This document shows, in pieces, positions 26,467-33,538 of a stretch of 40,380 nt of DNA (position 1 is its first letter; every line of letters begins with the position of its first letter). Origin of the DNA: Planctomycetota bacterium (GTDB taxonomy: Bacteria > Planctomycetota > UBA1135 > UBA2386); NCBI GenBank assembly GCA_016795295.1, contig JAEUHP010000268.1, forward strand, positions 1-40,380, in the 5' to 3' direction. Made by a program: the position numbers and the translations under genes. The notes below the pieces were generated by a model. It was not told the origin of the DNA. It did not search any database and worked only from the letters and a program-made list of their open reading frames with translations.

Positions 26467-26772
26467 ATGGTCGAACCGGGGGATCGACCAGGGACTGGCT
26501 CCGACCCGGGCGGTCCTGAGAAGCCGCAACCTCCTGGTCGTCGGCTAGACGGTCCGTTCGTCGATCGCTGCCTGCCAGGAAAGTGGGCGTGGTGTCGGTG
26601 TGGCGAGTCGAAGTCGTATCCGTACTGCGATGGATCTCACCGCGGCACTGGCATCACGCCCTTGAAGATCGTCCTCGAAGCGGAACAGACGGTTGCTTGG
26701 TGCGCTTGTGGCGCGTCAAGGAACGCACCGTTCTGCGATGGATCGCACTGCAGACGTGCGGAGAACGGATAG
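26467..26772 (+). CDS. Double CDGSH iron-sulfur domain protein
   Basis: A 101-residue protein with two CDGSH motifs: Cys43, Cys45, Cys54 and His58 (CRCGESKS, then CDGSH), and Cys79, Cys81, Cys90 and His94 (CACGASRN, then CDGSH). Each set should bind a labile 2Fe-2S cluster through three Cys and one His, as in mitoNEET and CISD3 proteins, which have redox and cluster-transfer roles. The N-terminus is Pro/Gly-rich and probably disordered. It follows lexA by 7 bases. Its 3' end faces the M61 peptidase gene, and the 45-base gap contains a short tandem duplication. Confidence 0.9.
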   Translation: MVEPGDRPGTGSDPGGPEKPQPPGRRLDGPFVDRCLPGKWAWCRCGESKSYPYCDGSHRGTGITPLKIVLEAEQTVAWCACGASRNAPFCDGSHCRRAENG

Positions 26773-26799
26773 AGCGCTGGTATCTGGAGCAGACCGGTG

Positions 26800-26833
26800 T
26801 CTAGAGCAGCTTGGCCTCTAGAGCAGCTTGGGT
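26800..26833. repeat. 17-base tandem duplication at the M61 gene end
   Basis: Two adjacent 17-base units (26800-26816 and 26817-26833) are identical over their first 15 bases, tctagagcagcttgg. The second copy encodes the last codons and the TAG stop of the - strand peptidase gene; the first copy lies just beyond the stop. It looks like a recent duplication by slippage or repair. Confidence 0.85.
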
Positions 26834-28677
26834 GGCGTGGTGCGATGGTTCGGCAGCCAGGCGTCGCGCAGCGACACCGCCGCAGCACCTGCGCCAGGAT
26901 CGCGCTCGATCGTGAGTGCGCCAACGCCAGCCGAGGGTGTGATGACCAACTGTGCCACGACACCGCGGCGCGCGAGGAGAACTTCGATGGGTTGGCCAAC
27001 CGTGGCCACCGCCTGCAAGACGTCCCCCCAGCGGTCTGGGTCGACTCGCAAGCCCGCCAGGGCCAGAATCTCGTCACCAGGGGCGATGCCGCTGGCCTCC
27101 GCGGGTGTATCTGCCTGCACGGTTGCTACGGTGGTCTTGCCTGCTTCGAAGCTCAAGCCGAGGAAGGGGCGGCCGGCGTCCTTGTGTACGAGCCGCAGAC
27201 CGAAGGGAGCGAGCAGTAGCGCCAAGTCAGGGTCGAGGACGCCTTCGGTCCAGGCACGCAGCAACGCGACACATTCAGGGCCACCGATGCTGGCCACTGC
27301 GGCGAACACGTCTTCGCGGCGGTAGCCGCGTCCCGCGGCGAAGGTGGCGGCGTAGAGGCTCCGCAGAACGTCGTCGAGGCAGCTGCGGCCCGCGGTGGCA
27401 GCGCGCAGCTGGAGATCGAGGCACATGGCCGCCACGGCACCGTTGCCGTAGTAGTTCTGCGACGAGTTCTTGGTATTCGCGTCCGGACGATAGAGACGGA
27501 TCCAAGCGTCGAAACTCGACTCCGCGAGCGAGAGCCGGAAGCGTCCGGGGGCGGATCGCATCCCAGTGATGTTGCGCGCGGCCACAGCCAGGTACTCCTC
27601 GACGTTCGTGAGGCCCGCACGTAGGCACAGGAGGTCGTCGTAGTACGCAGTCCAGCCCTCGATCAACCACAGCAGCTCGGTGTAGTTCTCATGTTCGTAG
27701 TCGTAGTTCCAGAACTCGGTTGGCCGCAGCCGCTTCACGTTCCAAGCGTGGAACAGTTCGTGAGCGGCCAGCGAGAGGAACTCGCGGTAACCCTTGTCGG
27801 TCCGGAGCGCGGTTCGGCTCGCCAGCAGGGTCGTGGACTCACCGTGCTCGAGTCCGCCGTGGCCGTCGGCGGTGAACAGACACAGGAACAGGTAGTGTGC
27901 ATACGGAAGGCGGCCACCGAACACTCCGGCGGCGGCGCGCACGATGGCGGACAGGTCCTGTGGCAGCGAGCTTGGCGCGGTCAACCCACCCAGTCCGTCG
28001 AGAACCACGCCGTGTGGTACACCCTCGACCACGAACTCGAGCCAAGACCCAGTTCCGACCAGGCATGGGGCGTCGATTGCTTCGTCCAGAGTCGCCGCCA
28101 CCAGCGTCTCGTCAACCGCGGTCTGCAGCGTCGCGCCTGAGCCAGTTGCTGCCGTGGGCCATGGCAGCACCCGGTTGTCTGCAGTCCGGCGTGGCAAGCT
28201 GCAGGCCAAGCGCCAGCCGGCCGGCTTGCGGACCAGGATCTCGGCCCCAACGTCGGGTTGGCCAACCGGCCACAGGAGTACGCACGCGTGGTTCCAGTAG
28301 GCGTGCCCTGCGGTGAGATCGGCCGTTCGCACGCTGAGTTCGTGAGCATGCACCGAGTACTCGACACGAACACGACGCGTGCTCGGCGCGATTGCGATCG
28401 TGAAGCGATTCTTCGCCGACTTGGCGCAAGGCAGTGGTTCTCCAGATGCCGCATCGAGCGCGCGTACCCGGCCGAGGTGCCTGGAGTACTCGCGGACCAA
28501 GTAGCTACCTGGGGTCCAGGTAGGCAGGAACAACTCGATGCTTGGTGCGCCGGGATCCGACGTCTGGGTGTCGAATTCCAGTGCCACCTGCAGGTGGCGA
28601 GTCTCTGGCCTGGTGGCATCCAGGACGAACCGCAAGGGCCCCGCCACGGCGGGCGCCCGGAATGCGTTTGTCGTCAC
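26818..28677 (-). CDS. M61-family metallopeptidase with C-terminal PDZ domain
   Basis: A 619-residue protein of the glycyl-aminopeptidase (M61) family. It has an N-terminal beta domain (LPTWTPGSYLVREYSRHL, a conserved family segment), a GGLEH motif at residues 274-278, the zinc site HELFH at 306-310 and a downstream Glu340 in LIEGWTAYYDD as third ligand. A PDZ domain occupies about residues 500-590 (GLSFEAGKTTVATVQADTPA, then GIAPGDEILALAG). The GTG at 28677 is the furthest start, with no strong ribosome-binding site and no signal peptide, so localisation is unsure. These enzymes release N-terminal Gly or Ala. The gene is followed by a tandem duplication that overlaps its stop codon. Confidence 0.9.
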   Translation of the reverse strand: MTTNAFRAPAVAGPLRFVLDATRPETRHLQVALEFDTQTSDPGAPSIELFLPTWTPGSYLVREYSRHLGRVRALDAASGEPLPCAKSAKNRFTIAIAPSTRRVRVEYSVHAHELSVRTADLTAGHAYWNHACVLLWPVGQPDVGAEILVRKPAGWRLACSLPRRTADNRVLPWPTAATGSGATLQTAVDETLVAATLDEAIDAPCLVGTGSWLEFVVEGVPHGVVLDGLGGLTAPSSLPQDLSAIVRAAAGVFGGRLPYAHYLFLCLFTADGHGGLEHGESTTLLASRTALRTDKGYREFLSLAAHELFHAWNVKRLRPTEFWNYDYEHENYTELLWLIEGWTAYYDDLLCLRAGLTNVEEYLAVAARNITGMRSAPGRFRLSLAESSFDAWIRLYRPDANTKNSSQNYYGNGAVAAMCLDLQLRAATAGRSCLDDVLRSLYAATFAAGRGYRREDVFAAVASIGGPECVALLRAWTEGVLDPDLALLLAPFGLRLVHKDAGRPFLGLSFEAGKTTVATVQADTPAEASGIAPGDEILALAGLRVDPDRWGDVLQAVATVGQPIEVLLARRGVVAQLVITPSAGVGALTIERDPGAGAAAVSLRDAWLPNHRTTPPKLL

Positions 28678-28858
28678 AACTTGTGTTCTGATGGTTGCTT
28701 CCGTAGGGCGTCAGCGGGAACGCAGGCAGTTTGCGCGGCGTTCTGCCCGGATTGGATCGCGGCGAATCTTCGCCGAGGCGTAAGATGCGTTGGCCCGCCG
28801 ACCAAGCACGGTGACCCGCGCGCACGGCAAGCAGGCCGGCACGCGCAGGGCGCACGGG

Positions 28859-28935
28859 TGGTACGCCCGACAGGAGTTGAACCTGTAACCTCTGCCTTCG
28901 GAGGGCAGCGCTCTATCCAATTGAGCTACGGGCGC
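28859..28935 (-). tRNA. tRNA-Arg, anticodon CCG
   Basis: A complete cloverleaf on the - strand. The acceptor arm is GCGCCCG paired with CGGGCGT (one G-U at the end). The D-arm is GCTC with GAGC, and the anticodon stem CTGCC/GGCAG encloses the loop CTCCGAA, so the anticodon is CCG for codon CGG. The T-arm is ACAGG with CCTGT around TTCAACT. The 3' CCA is encoded in the genome (28859-28861). It lies between the M61 gene and the secreted calcium-repeat gene; about 180 bases on its 3' side hold a small hairpin at about 28762 without a T-run. Confidence 0.97.
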
Positions 28936-29172
28936 GAACTAGAGAGCAGTACACTAGCGGTGCCACGGGCCCGAGCAAGAGACTCGATCCAGGAATTGGC
29001 CTCTCGCCGTTCCCCTCACACGCTAGCTCCGCCGACACCCACGCTTCGTGGGCTCCCCAACCTGGATTGCCTCGGGGTGGAACTAGTGGTTCAATACCTT
29101 GGCCGCCCGTTCAGCCCTGAAACCTCTGGCTGCACCCTGGCTAGAACTCCCGGACCCCTGAAAGCTGAACCG

Positions 29173-30060
29173 ATGACTCGGACCTTGGCATCGCTGTGCG
29201 CGGTGGCAGCTGCTGCTTGTGGCAGCTGGCTGCTGCTCGGCGCGCCGCCAGCGCCTCTGCATGCCGACCAAGCCATCGAGCTCGAGGACAGCGACGACGA
29301 CTTCCTCCCCGATGCCGTCGAGTGGGCGGTGCTGACGAATGCGCATGCGGCCGACACCGACACGGACGGGTTGCCGGACTTCGTCGAGGTGGTGCAGAGG
29401 GGTTCGCCGCGGGCCACGGGAACGACTCGTGCCCTGGACCACGAGATGCGCGTCGTCGTCACGGCACCGCCGCTCGGGTCCGCTGGTCCGGCTTGGCTCC
29501 ATCTCCTGTTTCGCTTCGTCGGTAGCGCCTCGCTGCTGAGTTCGTTCCAGGCTTGGTTGGAAGTGCCGAATCTGCCGGGTGTTCGGGTTCCTCTCGACTT
29601 GCTGGGCTTTCACGGCGTCGATTTCGCCCAGCGCATCACGGCTGCCGATGGCCTCTGGGTGCGCTTGTCGGTGCCGATGGTCTCGGAGCCCCTGCTTCGA
29701 TCGATTCTGCCGTGCTCCATCCAGGCGAGCGCCACGATCGGCAGCAGGACAGTCGTGACGGGGGTGAAGCTGTTCGACGTGCAGGGTGTGGTCTGCACCT
29801 TGGCCCCCCTGGGTAGCAACACGAATCGTGTCGCCATGCAGAGCATTGGAGCTCTCGGGGCAGCGCTCACCCCAGGTTCGAACCGCGTTTGCATGTTGAC
29901 GCTTGCACGCGCTGGCAGCGGCCCTTCGGGCACGGTGTACGAAGTCGTGGCAGCTGCCTGCGAGGACTGCAACGAGTTGGAGTGCGGCGCTGGGTGCCCA
30001 GATTCGGTCGGTTGGGTGTTCTCGATTCCCGGCGGCCTCGAAACGATCACCGGCGGCTGA
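29173..30060 (+). CDS. Secreted protein with calcium-binding repeat motif
   Basis: The ATG at 29173 gives 295 residues with a signal peptide ending near APPAPLHADQ. Next comes an Asp-rich segment (DSDDDFLPDAVEW, later DTDTDGLPDFVEV) of the type seen in thrombospondin-3 and dockerin-like calcium loops. The remainder is beta-rich with four closely spaced Cys at the end (CEDCNELECGAGC) that may form disulfides. No enzymatic motif is seen. A promoter-like pair, TTGCCT (29068) and TTCAAT (29091), lies 80-100 bases upstream. The stop codon is inside a 20-base tandem duplication. Function is unknown; surface or matrix location is likely. Confidence 0.7.
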   Translation: MTRTLASLCAVAAAACGSWLLLGAPPAPLHADQAIELEDSDDDFLPDAVEWAVLTNAHAADTDTDGLPDFVEVVQRGSPRATGTTRALDHEMRVVVTAPPLGSAGPAWLHLLFRFVGSASLLSSFQAWLEVPNLPGVRVPLDLLGFHGVDFAQRITAADGLWVRLSVPMVSEPLLRSILPCSIQASATIGSRTVVTGVKLFDVQGVVCTLAPLGSNTNRVAMQSIGALGAALTPGSNRVCMLTLARAGSGPSGTVYEVVAAACEDCNELECGAGCPDSVGWVFSIPGGLETITGG

Positions 30061-30087
30061 GGTCCTGCACCGGCGGCTGAGGTCCTG
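30048..30087. repeat. Perfect 20-base tandem duplication over a stop codon
   Basis: Two adjacent identical copies of caccggcggctgaggtcctg occupy 30048-30067 and 30068-30087. The first copy contains the TGA stop of the secreted calcium-repeat gene, and the second repeats the same codons out of use. The perfect identity suggests a recent event. Confidence 0.95.
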
Positions 30088-30257
30088 GCCTGTTCCAGCG
30101 CAGGTGCGCTCCGCGGCGAGTTCTTGGCGGCGCAGGTTGCTTCGGTTCCAAGGCAGGGGACGCGGGAGAGGCGAGCTTGCCGATGTAACTTATTTCCCCT
30201 CCTCCCCTTGAGGTGATTGGTGGGAGTGAGATCGTGGCAAATTCGAGGAATTCCCAC

Positions 30258-30284
30258 GGAACCCAGCTGCCGCCTGCAAACGTC
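30258..30284 (+). promoter_or_regulatory. Candidate ECF-type promoter of the sigma operon
   Basis: GGAAC (30258-30262) and CGTC (30281-30284) are spaced by 18 bases, close to the general ECF promoter pattern (GGAAC-type -35, CGTC-type -10). Transcription would start about 7-9 bases further on, right at the ATG (30293), giving a nearly leaderless messenger. Such promoters are often recognised by the sigma factor they encode. It is a short match and may be chance. Confidence 0.35.
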
Positions 30285-30292
30285 TTCGACGC

Positions 30293-30922
30293 ATGGACCT
30301 CGTTCGTGACCCTGACGCCGACTTGGTGGCCGCGTGTCGGCGCCCAGACAGCGACGAGTTCGAGCGGGCCTTCGAGACTCTGTTCGCCCGCTACCGGGAT
30401 CGCGTCTACGCGATTGCCTTCCGGACCTTGGGCTCGGCGGCCGACGCCATGGATGTGGTTCAGGAGACCTTTGCTCTGGTCTTCCGGAAGCTCGACACGT
30501 TCCGCGGCGGTTCGCTCTTCAGCACTTGGCTGTTCCGCATCGTGGTCAACAGCAGCATCGACCAGCGCCGTCGAACTGCCGTTCGGCAGCGTGGCATTCG
30601 TGCGCTGCCCGAGGACGAGGATGCCGATGCTCCGGACCAAGCGCGTGGACCTGCCGAGCATGCCGTCGCCGCCGAACTGAGTGACCAAGTGCAGCAGGCC
30701 ATGTCCCTGCTCAGCCCCAAGTTGCGCGCCATTCTGGCGCTGCGCTACCTCGAAGACATGTCCTACGACGAACTTGCCGCGACGCTCGGGTTGTCCCTGG
30801 GAACTGTCAAATCACGCCTGGCGCGTGCTCACCTCGCTCTGGAACACCTCGTTCGCACCAAGTTTCCCCAACTCGACCTGGGTGTCGCGGCCCCTGATTC
30901 CGCAGCCGGAGGCGTTGCATGA
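30293..30922 (+). CDS. ECF-type RNA polymerase sigma factor (RpoE-like)
   Basis: A 209-residue sigma factor with region 2 (LFARYRDRVYAIAFRTLG, then DVVQETFALVFRKLDTF and STWLFRIVVN) and region 4 (RAILALRYLEDMSYDELAATL, then the helix-turn-helix LGTVKSRLARAHLAL). It is typical of the RpoE group. The linker between the regions is acidic (PEDEDADAP). The ATG of the next gene overlaps its stop (30919-30922), and the following two genes encode an anti-sigma-type protein and an RseB-like protein, so this is a complete envelope-stress-type module. Confidence 0.95.
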   Translation: MDLVRDPDADLVAACRRPDSDEFERAFETLFARYRDRVYAIAFRTLGSAADAMDVVQETFALVFRKLDTFRGGSLFSTWLFRIVVNSSIDQRRRTAVRQRGIRALPEDEDADAPDQARGPAEHAVAAELSDQVQQAMSLLSPKLRAILALRYLEDMSYDELAATLGLSLGTVKSRLARAHLALEHLVRTKFPQLDLGVAAPDSAAGGVA

Positions 30923-31584
30923 CTCTCCCCGAAGGTCTGGATCCCCCCGAACGACTGGATCCCACTGTCCCCGACCATCCGCCGAGCGCCGCATGCCGCG
31001 CTCACCTGACGGATGCTTTGGAGCACGGGGTGGGGCGAGGCGACCATGGCCTTTCGTGCTCCTACTGCTCCGCTCGATTGGCTGCCGCCGAGCGGCTCGT
31101 CGCGGCTTTGAAGCAGCCGGTTGCCGTGCCGGCAGAGCTCTCTGGAGCGGCTGGCTCCGCTGCAGTGTGGGAACGGATCCACTCTCAGTTGGAGTCCGGT
31201 GCGCTTGGGCGCCTGCTGGCAGCAGGCATGCCAGTCGTCGCCCCTCCGTCGGTGGCTGCTTCGACGCCTCGCCCACAACTGCCTGCCGGTTTGCTGGCGT
31301 CCGCCACCTTGGCTCCACCCCTGCCGAGCTCGGGGCAGTGGGCTGCGGTGGCGGCCAGGCTCCGCGACGATCGACACCAGCACCGCTCCCTCGTGCGTCG
31401 GTCCCGCGTGGTCGGTTTGGCCCTGGCCGGCACTGCAGCAGCTGCGTTCTTGGGCTTGTTCCTGGTTTCGCGGGAATCCCGGGACGAGCCATGGATCGTG
31501 CTCGTCGATACCATGACTCAACCCGGTTCCTCGTCTGTGGCCGGTGAATTCTCACCGTTCTCGGTGGTGCGCCGCGGCCACTGA
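30919..31584 (+). CDS. Anti-sigma factor, membrane-bound, zinc-type
   Basis: A 221-residue protein coupled to the sigma gene by an ATGA overlap. Near residues 42-50 the sequence HGLSCSYCSARL resembles the HxxxCxxC zinc-binding anti-sigma motif, and the first 70 residues are the expected cytoplasmic sigma-binding part. A Pro/Ala-rich segment leads to one membrane helix at about residues 167-184 (VVGLALAGTAAAAFLGLFLV) and a short outer tail. It should hold the sigma factor inactive at the membrane until its release is triggered. The next gene, an RseB-like protein, starts 41 bases downstream. Confidence 0.8.
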   Translation: MTLPEGLDPPERLDPTVPDHPPSAACRAHLTDALEHGVGRGDHGLSCSYCSARLAAAERLVAALKQPVAVPAELSGAAGSAAVWERIHSQLESGALGRLLAAGMPVVAPPSVAASTPRPQLPAGLLASATLAPPLPSSGQWAAVAARLRDDRHQHRSLVRRSRVVGLALAGTAAAAFLGLFLVSRESRDEPWIVLVDTMTQPGSSSVAGEFSPFSVVRRGH

Positions 31585-31625
31585 GTCCTCTCGTTCGCTC
31601 TCGTCCTCGTTTCGCGCATTCCTCC

Positions 31626-32729
31626 ATGCCAACCCCCCACCTACACCGGCAATGGCGCGCCTTCCTGCGCGTTGCGGCCAGCTTGCCACTGCTGGTCGGC
31701 ATGTTGGCGTCGGGGCCTGCCATCGGCCAAGTCGCGACCCAGACGGCACCGAAGGCGGTGGCTGCGGGCGGCGGCACGCCGCCTCCGGCCGCATCGACCA
31801 GCGTCACCCTGGCGAACCTCGCCCAAGCCGAAGCCTGGGTCCCGCGTACAGCGACCCAGGTGCGTCGCTTCTTCGAGAATGGCAACGTCGTGGCCGTTCG
31901 CGAGGAGTTGATCGTCGCCGCCAACGGAGCTCCAGACCCCGAGTTCTCGCTGCGGTTCTTGGCCGTCGAAGGGGAGCCCAGCGGCTCTTCGAGTTGGTCG
32001 ACCTGGGCACAGAACTACGCGCGCTACGCGGGCCTCTACCATCGTCATGGCAGCTTCCGCATTCGCGATCTGCAGCGAGCCACGGCGAACTACACCCTCC
32101 ACGATCTCGGTCCCAGCCAGAGGGCCGGTAGGAGTGCGCGGCGGGTCGTGGTGTTCCCGGTCCGGCTGGACAAGTCGGTCTGGTTGCTGGATGTCGATTC
32201 CGTCACCTGCGTGGTGCTCTACGCTGCCGAGTACGACGTGCAGCTGCGCCTGCTTGGCGAGGTCGAAGCTTTGACCTTCACCCCCGCCGCGAACGTAACC
32301 ACTCCCTTCGTGCCGGTGATGGGCATCACGGCTGTGCCGAGTGTCGACGCGGCGCGCCGCTCGATGCCTGGTGCCATGTTGGTCGAGCCTTCTTTGCAGG
32401 ACGTGGCCGAGTATGCGCTCGGCAAAGCCCAGGTGGTCGACAACCCGCTGAACGGTCGGCGGTCGTTGGTGCTCGCCTACACCGACGGCGTCGACGAGTT
32501 CTTCGTGGTGCAGTCGCCTGGCTCCAGTGACTGGTTCGCCGGTCTTCCCAGCCAGAGCAAGGCTGGTGGCGGGGCGCCGAGGACCATGGCTCGCACCCGT
32601 GACGCACAGATGACCAGCCTGCTCTTCTGGCAGGGCGGCACCGGCTTCCGTGTCGATGGCCGCGGGTCGTTGCGGCGGCTCGACGATTTCGCCAAGCAGG
32701 TCTACCGCCAAGCGATCCTCGGCGGCTGA
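31626..32729 (+). CDS. RseB/MucB-like periplasmic regulator
   Basis: The 367-residue product begins with a signal peptide ending near GPAIGQVA. A LolA/RseB-like region follows, with strands such as ENGNVVAVREELIV, SFRIRDLQRATANYTL and DKSVWLLDVDS. The C-terminal domain has LVLAYTDGVDEFFVVQSP, which matches the RseB domain 2 pattern around LVYSDG. RseB proteins bind the outer part of the anti-sigma factor and protect it from proteolysis until lipid or envelope damage is sensed. Its position after sigma and anti-sigma genes supports this role. Ligand is unknown. Confidence 0.8.
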   Translation: MPTPHLHRQWRAFLRVAASLPLLVGMLASGPAIGQVATQTAPKAVAAGGGTPPPAASTSVTLANLAQAEAWVPRTATQVRRFFENGNVVAVREELIVAANGAPDPEFSLRFLAVEGEPSGSSSWSTWAQNYARYAGLYHRHGSFRIRDLQRATANYTLHDLGPSQRAGRSARRVVVFPVRLDKSVWLLDVDSVTCVVLYAAEYDVQLRLLGEVEALTFTPAANVTTPFVPVMGITAVPSVDAARRSMPGAMLVEPSLQDVAEYALGKAQVVDNPLNGRRSLVLAYTDGVDEFFVVQSPGSSDWFAGLPSQSKAGGGAPRTMARTRDAQMTSLLFWQGGTGFRVDGRGSLRRLDDFAKQVYRQAILGG

Positions 32730-32980
32730 GGCTGCCCTGCGCCGATTCGCCCTCGGATGCAGTTGTCGGGCGCCGTTCGGCGATCCATCCATCCCGGTGG
32801 TGCGTCGCGTGTCTGCGACGGGGATCGCAGGGCTGCTACGCTTGCCGTCGAATCCGCGCGACGCCGTGATCGCCAAGGTCGCCGCGGCGGTTCCCATTCG
32901 CCTTGGCAAGGGTGTTGGAGAGCGCGACGCCACTTGGCACATGGGGTGCTTTTCGACGTCGAACTCCTGAGCACTCGACG

Positions 32981-33400
32981 ATGGACTCCACCCCCAACGA
33001 CAACTCCCAGTCCCCCGAAACGCTGAGCTCTGCCGAATACCGCACTCGGCTGGCCACCAAGCTGAACTGCTTGATCGCGGTGCTCGAAGTTGCGATCGGC
33101 AAGATCCAGAAGAGCATGGATCTGCCCGGTGCGAACGAGGAACGGCTGCTGAAGATTCGCAGCAACCTCGAGAACACCTTGTCGATCTGCCATCGCGCCA
33201 AGCAGACCTTGGAGCGCACCGCGGCCGGCAAGCCAGCCACGAAGCCCGAACAGGATCGCGCGCAGATGTCGGCACGGGACTACGTCGAGCTGACCAGCAT
33301 CGACGAGTACCGCAAGTTCCGGAAGCTGCCGCCGATCGGCAAAGACGAACTGGCGGCGATCGACTTCGACGAATTGGCACGCCGGCTGACGGAGTCCTGA
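32981..33400 (+). CDS. Small helical protein of unknown function
   Basis: A 139-residue product from the ATG at 32981; the frame extends upstream to 32903 but without coding character. Residues about 15-95 form two long helices with coiled-coil potential (LNCLIAVLEVAIGKIQKSM, then LLKIRSNLENTLSICHRAK). A short conserved-looking tail follows (DYVELTSIDEYRKFRKLPPI, then DELAAIDFDELARRL). It has no signal peptide or membrane segment. The 250 bases upstream show no clear element. I do not recognise the family. It may be co-transcribed with the RseB-like gene, but the gap is too long to be sure. Confidence 0.6.
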   Translation: MDSTPNDNSQSPETLSSAEYRTRLATKLNCLIAVLEVAIGKIQKSMDLPGANEERLLKIRSNLENTLSICHRAKQTLERTAAGKPATKPEQDRAQMSARDYVELTSIDEYRKFRKLPPIGKDELAAIDFDELARRLTES

Positions 33401-33538
33401 TCGGACCGTTCGTCGCCGCCCGTGATTTCACCCTGACGAACCCGCGCTGGCATCGGCGGGTCGGCGTCGCGGTGGCAGCTCCTCCCGCTGCGTCTTCACT
33501 GGGTCGAGGCAGAATGCCGATCCCGGTTCGGGAACGGC

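Noticed and set aside
28760..28780. Hairpin near CGGCGAATCTTCGCCG as tRNA terminator
   Set aside because: The stem is short and no T-run follows on the tRNA strand, so I do not call a terminator.
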